A stretch of DNA of 33,885 nt from an uncultured Eubacteriales bacterium (GCA_900555665.1 USLX01000004.1:1-33885); one strand, 5' to 3'. Numbered from the stretch's first letter, positions 23,971 to 31,542 are shown. Numbers and translations are program-made. Notes: generated by a model not told the origin, from the sequence alone.

Positions 23971-24026
23971 CCGTTGACAGAGACCTTGCCGGAAGGCAGA
24001 GCCGCTGTCAGACGGGGCGTTTTTTT
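23971..24026 (+). ncRNA. Candidate small structured RNA ending in a T-run
   Basis: An outer pairing of CCGTTGACAG (23971-23980) with CTGTCAGACGG (24005-24014 region, one bulge) encloses an inner hairpin CTTGCC/GGCAG closed by GGAA. A seven-T run follows at 24020-24026. It could be a second terminator for readthrough or a short non-coding RNA. No promoter directly upstream is convincing. Confidence 0.3.
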
Positions 24027-24074
24027 GCACCTTTTAAGGGGCGCAGCCGGTTCACGCGCAGTTCTGGCTTTTGG

Positions 24075-24112
24075 AAAAAAGTCGGAGCAAGCGATACATC
24101 GCTTGCTCCGAC
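24075..24112 (-). terminator. Terminator of the tRNA-Arg gene
   Basis: On the minus strand a perfect 15-bp stem (plus 24098-24112 with 24081-24095, 2-nt centre so the real loop is larger) is followed by six T residues (A-run 24075-24080). It starts 2 nt past the tRNA 3' end. Confidence 0.93.
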
Positions 24113-24113
24113 A

Positions 24114-24190
24114 TGGCACCCCCGGCGAGACTCGAACTCACTACCTTACGCTTAGGAGGCGTACGCTCTATCCAGATGAGCTACGGAGGC
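24114..24190 (-). tRNA. tRNA-Arg (anticodon CCU)
   Basis: The minus strand folds into a complete cloverleaf of 77 nt including an encoded CCA. The acceptor stem starts GCCTCCG (with two G-T pairs). The D arm has GCTC/GAGC, the anticodon arm TACGC/GCGTA with loop CTCCTAA, and the T arm contains TTCGAGT. The anticodon CCT falls at plus 24154-24156, giving arginine AGG. It has its own promoter and terminator, so it is monocistronic. Confidence 0.93.
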
Positions 24191-24214
24191 AGATCCTGTG
24201 GATTTGCAAAAGTT

Positions 24215-24243
24215 ATTGTACACGGATCTTTCTGGAAAGTCAA
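24215..24243 (-). promoter_or_regulatory. Sigma-A promoter of the tRNA-Arg gene
   Basis: Minus strand: -35 TTGACT (plus 24238-24243), 17-bp spacer, -10 TACAAT (plus 24215-24220), about 18 bp before the predicted transcript and close to the tRNA 5' end. Confidence 0.85.
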
Positions 24244-24294
24244 GCGCAGGCATATCGTACCGGATGCAGCATAGGATGTATGGGAAGTGAACGT

Positions 24295-25125
24295 ATGCAA
24301 ATGATTCAGTCAATTTTGGACGTGCTGCCGCCAGATTATCGGGAAGCTGTGCGCGGATGCAACTGGGCTGCGATGCAGGAAATCCGCCTGCGCATTGGCC
24401 AGCCGCTTTCCATTCGAACCGCCTGCGGAGAGCAAATGCTTCCAGCATACAGCGGAAAATGTACAGAAGAAGCGCTGGAGTATGTGCTGCGTGCAGGTAC
24501 GTCGCACTCGATTTATAGCGTGGAAAAGGCCCTGGGCGAGGGATATTTTACCCTGCCGGGCGGGCATCGAGTGGGTGTTTGCGGCACTGTGGTGCGGCAC
24601 GGAGAGCAGCAGACAATGAAGGAGATTACGTCGCTGAATATCCGCATTGCGCACGACATCTGGATTGAGCCGGGGCGGCTGGAGGCCAGCCTTCAGGACT
24701 CCTTGCTCATCATCGGGCCTCCGGGGAGCGGCAAAACAACGCTTTTACGCGCCTGCATCCGGGCCCTCAGCCGGAAGGAATTTTGTGTGGGGGTGGTGGA
24801 TGAGCGCGGGGAACTAGCGGCATTTGCGCTGGGAGAGCATGTGGATGTGCTGCGGGGCTGCGGCAAGCAGGCGGGAATGGAACGGCTGCTGCGCAGCATG
24901 AACCCGGCGTGGATTGCGCTGGATGAAATCAGCGCGGAGGAGGATGTGCGGGCTGTGGAGCGGACGGCGTATTGCGGCGTGAAGCTGCTTGCAACGGCGC
25001 ATGCAAGCGGCGTGGACGAGCTAAATAAGCGCGGGGTATATCGGCAGCTGATCGGCAGCGGGGTATTTCCGGCGGCGCTGGTGCTGGGGCGGGGATGGTC
25101 GTTTTCGGAGGAGCGGCTCGTGTGA
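24295..25125 (+). CDS. spoIIIAA: Stage III sporulation protein AA (ATPase)
   Basis: Mother-cell ATPase of the SpoIIIA-SpoIIQ channel that connects mother cell and forespore. The 276-residue protein has an N-terminal part with EIRLRIGQPLSI, LPGGHRVGVCGTVV, Walker A GPPGSGKTT at 141-149, VVDERGEL, and Walker B WIALDEIS, typical of secretion-type ATPases. The start is uncertain: ATG 24295 (GGGAAG about 7 nt upstream) is preferred over 24280 and 24301. Sigma-E should control it; only a weak match (GCATATC at 24250, CATAGGAT at 24270) is seen. The usual direct junction with spoIIIAB is replaced by a 348-bp gap carrying an inserted element. Confidence 0.93.
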   Translation: MQMIQSILDVLPPDYREAVRGCNWAAMQEIRLRIGQPLSIRTACGEQMLPAYSGKCTEEALEYVLRAGTSHSIYSVEKALGEGYFTLPGGHRVGVCGTVVRHGEQQTMKEITSLNIRIAHDIWIEPGRLEASLQDSLLIIGPPGSGKTTLLRACIRALSRKEFCVGVVDERGELAAFALGEHVDVLRGCGKQAGMERLLRSMNPAWIALDEISAEEDVRAVERTAYCGVKLLATAHASGVDELNKRGVYRQLIGSGVFPAALVLGRGWSFSEERLV

Positions 25126-25207
25126 TCGGAGCCGGCAGGGTGGCGGAAGCGCATTTTGGGGGAGAGGTTTTTGCGCGGCTGGCGGAGGCTGCCGGGAAAA
25201 ACCGCGT
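25126..25207. other. Non-coding flank left of the inserted element
   Basis: GC-rich sequence between the spoIIIAA stop and the element. No gene, promoter or terminator is recognised. Confidence 0.4.
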
Positions 25208-25371
25208 AGGGTGTATTCTTCCAACTCATGATGTGACCGGCAGCGAGGAATTTTTGCGCTGAGCAAGACATTTTTTCCCAGGAATCCTGACGTATTTCAA
25301 GGAAAAATGGCGCGGCATACCGCAAAAAGGCCCGCTGCCCGGGTGCGTCGGGAGTTGGAAGAATACACCCT
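25208..25371 (+). mobile_element. MITE-like element with 20-bp perfect terminal inverted repeats (full copy D)
   Basis: Left end AGGGTGTATTCTTCCAACTC at 25208-25227 is the exact reverse complement of the right end at 25352-25371. The 164-bp element encodes nothing recognisable and could fold into one long hairpin. Copy B (2640-2778) matches most of its interior, and copies A (1-55) and C (18491-18510) match its ends. This is the structure of a miniature inverted-repeat transposable element moved by a transposase supplied elsewhere. No clear target-site duplication is visible at the immediate flanks. Confidence 0.8.
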
Positions 25372-25473
25372 GGCAAGAGGGGCGGCGCGGCAGAAGCGGC
25401 GAGGTTTGAGGATACGGCTTGCGCGGCAGGCAGACGGGGCGGAAGCGGAGAAGTTTGGAGGAGAGGGATCGAG
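25372..25473. other. Non-coding flank between element and spoIIIAB
   Basis: GC-rich sequence with no recognised gene. It ends with the strong ribosome binding site GGAGGAGAGGG (25456-25466) of spoIIIAB. Confidence 0.4.
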
Positions 25474-25989
25474 ATGATCAAGGTGTTGGGAGTTTTGCTG
25501 GTGACAGTGGGGGCGGCGGGGGCCGGATTTGGCTTTGCGCGGGCAGTGCGGGGGCAGATTCGGCAGATGGTGGCGCTGATTGCGGCGCTGGAGTATTTAA
25601 AAAGCGAGATGGAATACCGCCTGACGCCGCTGCCGGAGCTGTTTGCAGAGCTGGCGCAGGGGGAGGAGGCGGCGGCTGCCGCGTTTTTCGGGCGGTGCGC
25701 CGGGAGCATGCGGGAGGATCGGAGCGCGTCGCCGCAGGCGGTCTTTCGCGGGGCCATGGAGCAGACGAAGGAACTGCAATGGAGCCGCAGAACGCGCGAG
25801 GCGATGATGAATCTGGCCTTCTCGCTCGGGCGATTTGACCTTGGCGGGCAGCGGCGGGCCATTGAGCTGGCGCAGGAGCGGATCGGGCAGGAGCTGCAGG
25901 AGGTACAGGCCGGGAGCCGCGCACGGTGCAGGAGCTATGAGACGATTGGAATTTGTGCGGGGCTGGCTGTGGCGGTGATTTTACTTTGA
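25474..25989 (+). CDS. spoIIIAB: Stage III sporulation protein AB
   Basis: Membrane protein of the SpoIIIA complex with a GspF-like fold, 171 residues. It has an N-terminal hydrophobic segment (about 5-22), a helical soluble part with LEYLKSEMEYRLTPLPEL, and a C-terminal hydrophobic helix (LAVAVILL). Length matches the Bacillus protein. It is followed after 1 bp by spoIIIAC. Confidence 0.92.
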   Translation: MIKVLGVLLVTVGAAGAGFGFARAVRGQIRQMVALIAALEYLKSEMEYRLTPLPELFAELAQGEEAAAAAFFGRCAGSMREDRSASPQAVFRGAMEQTKELQWSRRTREAMMNLAFSLGRFDLGGQRRAIELAQERIGQELQEVQAGSRARCRSYETIGICAGLAVAVILL

Positions 25990-25990
25990 T

Positions 25991-26185
25991 ATGGAAATTG
26001 ACCTGATTTTCAAGATCGCGGCGGTCGGGATCATTGTGTCGATCCTCAACCAGGTGCTCGTCCGGTCGGGGCGGGAGGAGCAGGCGACGATGACCTCGCT
26101 GGCGGCGCTGGTAGTGGTTTTGATGATTGTGGTGCAGAAGATCGCGGCGCTGTTTGCGCTGGTGAAGGATCTGTTTCAGTTTTAG
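25991..26185 (+). CDS. spoIIIAC: Stage III sporulation protein AC
   Basis: Small membrane protein of 64 residues with two hydrophobic segments and the family stretch IAAVGIIVSILNQVLVRSGR. Length is standard for SpoIIIAC. Related in sequence to SpoIIIAD next to it; both begin MEI. The start is 1 bp after the spoIIIAB stop. Confidence 0.93.
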   Translation: MEIDLIFKIAAVGIIVSILNQVLVRSGREEQATMTSLAALVVVLMIVVQKIAALFALVKDLFQF

Positions 26186-26187
26186 AA

Positions 26188-26577
26188 ATGGAAATTGTGA
26201 AATTTGCCGCGTTTGCGGTGGTGACGGCGCTGGGCTGTGTGGCGCTGCGGAAGCAGAATGCGGAGCAGGCGGCGCTGCTGGCTCTGGCAGGCTGCGCGGG
26301 GCTGGGACTTACGGCGCTGGCGGTGGTGCCGCCGGTGCTGGAATTTTTGCGGAAGCTGCAGGCACTGACAGGGGTAAATGCGGCGGTATTTGCGCCGGTA
26401 TTGAAGACGGCGGCGGTGGGGCTGCTCACGCAGGTGGCGGAAGCGTTTTGTCAGGATGCGGGAGAGGCGGCGCTGGCGAAGTCCGTGGAGCTTGGCGGCG
26501 GAATCCTGGCGGTATACACGCTGCTGCCGCTGGCGGCGAGCGTGGCGGAGCTGCTGCAGAGGATGACAGTGGGATAG
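26188..26577 (+). CDS. spoIIIAD: Stage III sporulation protein AD
   Basis: Polytopic membrane component of the same complex, 129 residues with about four hydrophobic segments and the family region LLTQVAEAFCQDAGEAALAK. It begins 2 bp after spoIIIAC. In most spore formers spoIIIAE follows directly; here a 423-bp non-coding gap intervenes. Confidence 0.92.
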   Translation: MEIVKFAAFAVVTALGCVALRKQNAEQAALLALAGCAGLGLTALAVVPPVLEFLRKLQALTGVNAAVFAPVLKTAAVGLLTQVAEAFCQDAGEAALAKSVELGGGILAVYTLLPLAASVAELLQRMTVG

Positions 26578-26610
26578 GGGGCGGCGGAGGACTTTTGGAA
26601 GATTTACGGG

Positions 26611-26643
26611 ATTGCCGCGCCAGTGTGCGGGCTGGTTTGCAAT
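26611..26643. repeat. REP-like palindrome
   Basis: ATTGC at 26611-26615 and GCAAT at 26639-26643 bracket an inner CCAG/CTGG pairing (26620-26623 with 26632-26635). It has the look of short palindromic intergenic repeats. It marks the left part of the insertion between spoIIIAD and spoIIIAE. Confidence 0.45.
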
Positions 26644-26697
26644 GACGCTTCTGTTTTGGGTTTGGGGCAGAGGAAGATTTTCGTGCTTTCCGGCCCT

Positions 26698-26839
26698 CTC
26701 CGCCCCAGCGGGCGCACTGGGGCACCTCCCCCGGAGGGAGAGGCTTTGCCGCTGCGGCGGGGGGCTCCCCCAGTCTGCGCGAAGCGCAGACAGGCCCGTG
26801 TCTGACCCAAACCGGAACCCAATGAAGTGGTTCCGGTTT
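26698..26839. repeat. Chain of hairpins, dispersed repeat (second family)
   Basis: Successive inverted repeats are seen. GCCCCAG/CTGGGGC lies near 26702-26723, and GGGG/CCCC near 26760-26770. TCTGCGC/GCGCAGA lies around 26774-26790, CAGACA/TGTCTG around 26787-26804, and an 11-bp perfect stem at 26809-26819 with 26829-26839. Bases 26754-26774 recur with one mismatch at 33865-33885, the last bases of the window. No ORF within it is convincing. Confidence 0.65.
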
Positions 26840-27000
26840 GAAAAGGAAGAAGGAGGCTGCGGATATGGAGCTTTCGCCGTCCCGGCGGAAGAGGAATGGA
26901 GCAGGCTTCTTCTGACGCAGAGGGGGCCTATCGATACGGGCGGCGAGCACAGACCCCGCTTGTAGAGGGGATCTTTAGAGTTAGGATTCGGAGGGTTGGG
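26840..27000. other. Non-coding stretch before spoIIIAE
   Basis: An in-frame extension upstream of spoIIIAE exists but resembles no SpoIIIAE N-terminus. The only signal supported is GGAGG at 26990-26994 for spoIIIAE. Confidence 0.4.
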
Positions 27001-28095
27001 ATGCGGCGGTGGGTTTTGGCGGCGGTTTTGGTGGTGGCACTGGCTGGGAACATTTATGCGGCGGATGTTTTACAGGAGGAAGCCGGGATTTTGGGCGCGG
27101 ACAAGCTCCGCGAGGGGCTGACGGGGGAGAGCGCGGCGCTGCTGGAGGACGTTTCGCCGGTGGAGGGCGGAGATTTTGCGGGGAATCTGCAAAAGATCTT
27201 CCGTGCGGTCGTGGAGCAGGCGGGCGGATGGGTCCGGGCCGGGCTGCGGACGTGCGCGGGGATGCTGGCGGTGGGACTGATCTGCGCAGCGGCGGGCACG
27301 ATGGGCGGTGAGCGGCTGGAGACGGCGGCGCGGATGGCGGGATGTCTGGCCATTGCGGCGCTTTGTACGGCAGAGCTCGACGGAATGGCTGGGCTTGCGA
27401 AGCGGACGCTGGAGGAGCTGAGCGATTTTTCGGCGCTGCTGCTGCCGGTGCTCTCGTCGGCGCTGGCGGCCTCCGGCGGCGTGACAAGCGGCGGGGCACT
27501 CTACGCCGGGGCGACGCTGCTTGTGAGCGTGCTGACGAATCTGATCCGCTCGTTTCTGATTCCGTGTGTGTACGGCTATTTATTTCTCGCGACGGCGGAG
27601 CACGCCATCGGTGACGGGCGGCTGACGCGGCTGCGGGAGTTGGCCGGATGGGTGGTGAAGACAGTTTTGCGAGCGGCAGTGGCGGCATTTACGGTCTATT
27701 TGACGCTGACGGGGATGCTGGCCGGGGCGACGGACGAGCTGACGCTGAAGGCAGCGAAGGGCGTGGTATCGGCGGCGATTCCGGTGGTGGGGAGCATGAT
27801 CTCAGAGGCGTCGCAGGCCATTTTGACGAGCGCGGGCGTGATCCGGCAGGCGTCGGGGGCCTTTGGAATGCTCGCGGTTCTGGCAACGGCGCTGGGGCCG
27901 TTTTGCAGGATCGGGGCGCAGTATCTGGCGCTGCGGGCGACGGCGGCGCTCGGCGGATTTGTCGCGCAGAAGGAGCAGACGGGACTGCTTGGCTGCGCGG
28001 CGGAGGCAATGGGGGATCTGCTGGCGATGACGGGGAGCGCGGCGGTGATGGTTTTGGTGGCGGTCTGCGCATTTTTGAAGGCGGTGAACGGATGA
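27001..28095 (+). CDS. spoIIIAE: Stage III sporulation protein AE
   Basis: Polytopic membrane subunit of the SpoIIIA complex, 364 residues. An N-terminal signal-like segment (VLAAVLVVALAGNIYA) is followed by a soluble part and then several hydrophobic helices from about residue 80. The family region includes LEELSDFSALLLPVLSSALA. ATG at 27001 is chosen because GGAGG lies 6 nt upstream and the signal peptide starts there. It overlaps spoIIIAF by 4 bp. Confidence 0.92.
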   Translation: MRRWVLAAVLVVALAGNIYAADVLQEEAGILGADKLREGLTGESAALLEDVSPVEGGDFAGNLQKIFRAVVEQAGGWVRAGLRTCAGMLAVGLICAAAGTMGGERLETAARMAGCLAIAALCTAELDGMAGLAKRTLEELSDFSALLLPVLSSALAASGGVTSGGALYAGATLLVSVLTNLIRSFLIPCVYGYLFLATAEHAIGDGRLTRLRELAGWVVKTVLRAAVAAFTVYLTLTGMLAGATDELTLKAAKGVVSAAIPVVGSMISEASQAILTSAGVIRQASGAFGMLAVLATALGPFCRIGAQYLALRATAALGGFVAQKEQTGLLGCAAEAMGDLLAMTGSAAVMVLVAVCAFLKAVNG

Positions 28096-28556
28096 GAGGA
28101 TATTTGCTGTCGGTGACGGCAGCGGCGCTGGTCTCGGCGCTGCTTATGGACCTTGTTCCGGAGGGGCGGGCGCGGCGGAGCGTACAGCTCGGGTGTGGGC
28201 TGCTTTTGGCGCTGACGGCGCTGGGGCCGGTGATGCAGCTGGACTATGACACGATTGCTGCGCAGATCGCGCAGATCCATCTGAACACGGAGACGGCGCG
28301 GACGGGCGTGGAGGTAGAAAACCGGGAGCTTCAGGCGCGGATCATATCCGGACAGGCGGAGACATATATATGGGACAAAGCGGCGGCGCTGGGCGCGGCG
28401 GTGGAGGCCGAGGTGGAAACGCGCGACCTCGGAAGCGGGCCCTATCCCTGGCGCGTGACGCTGCGGGGCGAGTGCGGCGGGGAGAAGCGGGCGGCGCTGA
28501 CAAGGATCATCGAGGAGGATCTGGCGATCCCGGCGGCAAGGCAGGTGTGGGAATGA
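28092..28556 (+). CDS. spoIIIAF: Stage III sporulation protein AF
   Basis: 154-residue protein with two N-terminal membrane segments (about 3-20 and 33-50) and a soluble ring-forming-motif-like C-terminal domain facing the intermembrane space. Coupled at both ends by ATGA overlaps with spoIIIAE and spoIIIAG. Sequence is divergent, so the call rests partly on position. Confidence 0.88.
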   Translation: MRGYLLSVTAAALVSALLMDLVPEGRARRSVQLGCGLLLALTALGPVMQLDYDTIAAQIAQIHLNTETARTGVEVENRELQARIISGQAETYIWDKAAALGAAVEAEVETRDLGSGPYPWRVTLRGECGGEKRAALTRIIEEDLAIPAARQVWE

Positions 28557-29044
28557 AGGAGAAAAGCGATGCGCTGCGCGCGGCAGGCAGGAAGCTGCGC
28601 TGCGCCGCAGCAAAATACCGCATTCCGCTTTTGGCAGCCCTTTTGGGCGTGGTGCTGCTGCTCTGGCCGGCGGAAGGAAAGAAGGATGCGGTGCGGACGG
28701 AGGCGGAATTTTCGCTGGCCGAGACGGAGGCAAAGCTCGAGGCGCTGCTGCGGGAGGTGGACGGTGCGGGCCGGGTTCGCGTGATGCTGACGCTCTCGGA
28801 TGGCGGAGAGGCCGTCTATCAGGTGGATGAGACGGAACGCGAGGAGGGCCGGGAGACGAAGACCGTATTGGCGGACAAAGCGCCGGTCCTGGTACAGACG
28901 AGGAAGCCGCAGTTTCAGGGGGCCGTGGTGGTCTGCGAGGGTGCGGACGAGGCGCGGGTGAAGCTGGCGGTATTTCAGGCGGTGAAGAGCCTGACGGGGT
29001 TGGTGGGCAGTCAAATTTCAGTCATCAAAATGAAAGGACAATAG
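28553..29044 (+). CDS. spoIIIAG: Stage III sporulation protein AG
   Basis: 163-residue protein: a short basic cytoplasmic N-terminus, one membrane helix (about 25-40, LLAALLGVVLLLWP), then an extracytoplasmic domain that in studied homologues forms a large ring in the intermembrane space. The stretch GRVRVMLTLSDGGEAVYQVD and the ending GLVGSQISVIKMKGQ fit the family. Confidence 0.9.
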   Translation: MKEKSDALRAAGRKLRCAAAKYRIPLLAALLGVVLLLWPAEGKKDAVRTEAEFSLAETEAKLEALLREVDGAGRVRVMLTLSDGGEAVYQVDETEREEGRETKTVLADKAPVLVQTRKPQFQGAVVVCEGADEARVKLAVFQAVKSLTGLVGSQISVIKMKGQ

Positions 29045-29055
29045 GAGGAATCGGT

Positions 29056-29613
29056 ATGAAGGCATGGAAACGGAACGCAGTGATTGCGACGGTGCTGTTG
29101 TTTATCTGCGCGGGGGTGTATCTCAACTGGTCGTACAACCAAAAGGAGAAAACACCGGATTTGACGCAGACGCTCAGCGCCGAGCAGGTGATGGGGGAGA
29201 CGACGATGGTGATTGCGGATGCGCAAGAGGATGCGACGGCGGTGGCGAATATGGATGCGGCGGATTATTTCGCGCAGGTTCGCCAGAGCCGGCAGGCCTC
29301 GCGGGACAGCGCCGTGGAGCTCCTGGAGGAGACGATTGCCTATGACGAGGGGACGGCGGTCGGCGATACGGCGTCGGCAACGCTGAACCAGATCGTGAAC
29401 ACGGCGCTCAGCGAGGCGCAGATTGAGAGTATGGTGATTGCAAAGGGATTTTCGGACTGTGTGACGTACATTACGGACGATACGGTCAGCGTGGCGGTGG
29501 CGGCCCCGGCGGAGGGGCTCAGCGAGGCGGACGCGGCGCTCATCTCCGATGTGGTGCGCTCGCAGACGGACTATCCGCTCTCGCAGGTGCGGATCATTGA
29601 GGTGAAGCCCTGA
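29056..29613 (+). CDS. spoIIIAH: Stage III sporulation protein AH
   Basis: Mother-cell partner of forespore SpoIIQ; together they form the zipper and channel around the engulfing forespore. 185 residues: one N-terminal membrane helix (about 7-25, with the NWSY end), a helical linker, and a YscJ/FliF-like domain from about residue 100 (LNQIVNTALSEAQIESMVIAKGF). It closes the spoIIIA operon and has AGGAGG upstream. Confidence 0.93.
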   Translation: MKAWKRNAVIATVLLFICAGVYLNWSYNQKEKTPDLTQTLSAEQVMGETTMVIADAQEDATAVANMDAADYFAQVRQSRQASRDSAVELLEETIAYDEGTAVGDTASATLNQIVNTALSEAQIESMVIAKGFSDCVTYITDDTVSVAVAAPAEGLSEADAALISDVVRSQTDYPLSQVRIIEVKP

Positions 29614-29628
29614 GGGGACGGAATTTTG

Positions 29629-29656
29629 GGAGAGCGGAAGCGCTCTCCTCTTTTTT
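29629..29656 (+). terminator. Terminator of the spoIIIA operon
   Basis: Perfect 8-bp stem (29629-29636 with 29641-29648) with loop GAAG, followed by TCTTTTTT. Confidence 0.92.
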
Positions 29657-29669
29657 ATCCGGATTTTGC

Positions 29670-29697
29670 TTGAAATTCCTGCGAGATATGGTACAAT
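29670..29697 (+). promoter_or_regulatory. Sigma-A promoter of the yqhY-nusB-xse operon
   Basis: -35 TTGAAA at 29670-29675, 16-bp spacer, -10 TACAAT at 29692-29697, about 45 bp before the yqhY start. Confidence 0.7.
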
Positions 29698-29743
29698 ATC
29701 AAAATGAGATCCGTATCGGTAACTTTGCGCAGGAGGCTATTTT

Positions 29744-30124
29744 ATGGCAGAGAACAAGGAATATTTTTCCAAGGAAATGGAAAACGGCTCTATCCAGATT
29801 TCGGAAGAGGTGGTCGCGTCGGTTGCGGCGATGGCTGTACTGGAAGTGGAGGGCGTGTGCGGGCTGGCGAGTAATCTCGGCTATGATCTGGCGGAGATGC
29901 TGGGAAAAAAGACGCTGGCCAAGGGCATCCGGCTCGCCAGCGACGGCGAGGCGCTGCGGATTGACTGCGAGATCGTGGCGCAGTTCGGACAGGCAGTATT
30001 TGTGCTGGCACGGAATGTGCAGGAGCATGTGAAGACGTGTGTGGAGTCTTTGACGGGACTGAAGGTTTCGCAGGTGAATGTGAATGTGTCGGGCATCGCG
30101 CTGCCGCGCGAGGGCCGGAAGTAA
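29744..30124 (+). CDS. yqhY: Asp23/Gls24 family protein (YqhY-like)
   Basis: 126-residue cytoplasmic protein of the Asp23/Gls24 family (GSIQISEEVVASVAAMAVLEVEGVCGLAS, here given as GSIQISEEVV and MAVLEVEGVCGLA; later LKVSQVNVNVSGIAL). In Bacillus the yqhY gene sits just before nusB beside accBC and affects acetyl-CoA carboxylase activity. accB and accC are absent here. Confidence 0.93.
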   Translation: MAENKEYFSKEMENGSIQISEEVVASVAAMAVLEVEGVCGLASNLGYDLAEMLGKKTLAKGIRLASDGEALRIDCEIVAQFGQAVFVLARNVQEHVKTCVESLTGLKVSQVNVNVSGIALPREGRK

Positions 30125-30154
30125 CAAAGTTAAGAGAGAAAGACAGGATTTGCT

Positions 30155-30604
30155 ATGACAAGGACGAATGCACGGGAGATCGCGTGTCATCTTGTATATG
30201 AGATGTATTTGAACGACGTGACGGCGGAAGAGGCGCTCACGGCGCTGATGGATGAGGGGTATTACCCGAGTTTGAAGGCGGAGAGCGACGTCTATGCGGA
30301 AAAGCCGGCGGGCAGGCAGCTGGAGTATTTGCAGAATGTGGTACGCGGCGTGCAGGCCAAGCAGGAGGAGCTCGACGGGTATCTGGAACAGTACGCCATC
30401 GGATGGAGTTTGGACCGGATTTCGAAGGTGGCGAAGGCCGTGATGCAGGTGGCGATGTATGAGGTGCTTTATGTGCACGACGTGCCGACCGGCGCGGCCA
30501 TCAGCGAGGCGGTTGAGCTGACGCGGAAGTATGAAAATGAGGACGTTGTGGCGTTTGTCAACGGCGTGTTGGGCGCGTTTGCGCGGGAGCATGAGGTGGA
30601 ATGA
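30155..30604 (+). CDS. nusB: Transcription antitermination factor NusB
   Basis: All-helical RNA-binding factor that acts with NusE in rRNA antitermination. 149 residues: TRTNAREIACHLVYEM at the N-terminus, and the family C-terminal stretch VPTGAAISEAVELTRKYENE and VNGVLGAFA. Its stop overlaps the start of the next gene. Confidence 0.95.
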   Translation: MTRTNAREIACHLVYEMYLNDVTAEEALTALMDEGYYPSLKAESDVYAEKPAGRQLEYLQNVVRGVQAKQEELDGYLEQYAIGWSLDRISKVAKAVMQVAMYEVLYVHDVPTGAAISEAVELTRKYENEDVVAFVNGVLGAFAREHEVE

Positions 30605-31542
30605 TGGTTATTGGATTTGATACGAGCAACTATACCACTTCGGTGGCGGCATCGGACGGTGTGCGCGGGATGAACTGCTCGCGGATTTTGGATGTGCGGC
30701 CCGGGGAACTGGGGCTGCGGCAGTCGGATGCGCTGTTTGCACATGTGAAGCGGCTGCCGGAGCTGGCGCGGGAGCTGTTTGCCGCGTGGCCGGCGGAGAA
30801 GATCGAGGCGGTCGGCGCGAGCACGCGGCCGCGGGCAGTGGAAGGATCTTACATGCCGTGCTTTTTGGCGGGGCATTCGCAGGCGGAGACGATGGCGGCG
30901 GCGCTGGGAGTGCCGTTTCACGCGGTTTCACACCAACAGGGGCATATTGCCGCGGCGCTCTGGTCGGCTGGAAGGATGGATCTGATGGATCAGCCGCATC
31001 TGGCCTGGCATCTGTCCGGCGGAACGACGGAGCTGCTGCTCGTCGAGCCGGAGGGGAAGAACGTGAAGGCCACGAAGCTCGGCGGGACGAGCGATATCTC
31101 TGCCGGTCAGGTCATTGACCGGACGGGGAAGCTGTTGGGGCTGCAATTCCCGGCGGGCAAGGCGATGGATGCGCTGGCCGGAGAGACGGACGCGGAGGAA
31201 TGCTTCCGCGTGAAGGTGAACGGGCTGACCTTCTCGTTCTCGGGACTGCAGAACAAGGTGCAGGAGTATTTCGCGGCCGGAAATGACGCGGCACGGACGG
31301 CGCGGTATGCGCTGCTGTCGGTCATTCGGTGCATTCAGACGGCGACCGAGGAGGCACGGAAGGAATATCCGGGGCTGACGGTACTGTTTTCGGGCGGCGT
31401 TTCTTCGAATGCGCTGCTGCGCAGCATGTGCACCGGACTGGACGCCGTGTTTGCCCAGCCGCAGTTTTCCACGGACAACGCGATGGGCGTTGCTCTGCTG
31501 ACGGCGCGGCTGGAGGGCGTGCATGGAGCTGCAAATTCTTGA
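30601..31542 (+). CDS. TsaD/Kae1-like ASKHA paralogue, function unknown
   Basis: The 313-residue protein (or 312 from ATG 30604, which has the better-spaced GAGGTGG) belongs to the TsaD/peptidase M22 superfamily. It keeps GFDTSNYTTSVA, His111 and His115 in HQQGHIAAA, LSGGTTELLLV, SFSGLQNKV and a glycine-rich FSGGVSSNALLR. It lacks the long SSCDETA and DDAAGECFDKVAR forms of true TsaD; the corresponding part reads DRTGKLLGLQFPAGKAMDALAG. The genuine tsaD lies at 16291-17310. It occupies the place where folD lies in Bacillus (nusB-folD-xseA), coupled to nusB and overlapping xseA by 20 bp. It could be a non-tRNA or regulatory paralogue; not the M22 protease. Confidence 0.88.
   Translation: MMVIGFDTSNYTTSVAASDGVRGMNCSRILDVRPGELGLRQSDALFAHVKRLPELARELFAAWPAEKIEAVGASTRPRAVEGSYMPCFLAGHSQAETMAAALGVPFHAVSHQQGHIAAALWSAGRMDLMDQPHLAWHLSGGTTELLLVEPEGKNVKATKLGGTSDISAGQVIDRTGKLLGLQFPAGKAMDALAGETDAEECFRVKVNGLTFSFSGLQNKVQEYFAAGNDAARTARYALLSVIRCIQTATEEARKEYPGLTVLFSGGVSSNALLRSMCTGLDAVFAQPQFSTDNAMGVALLTARLEGVHGAANS

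Noticed and set aside
24250..24277. Sigma-E promoter before spoIIIAA
   Set aside because: Only a partial match with a short 13-bp spacing and little room before the start codon; too weak to list as a feature.
25419..28556. Glycine-rich plus-strand frames within spoIIIAB and spoIIIAE
   Set aside because: Frame-shifted copies of GC-rich coding sequence; the SpoIIIA proteins have correct lengths and membrane segments.
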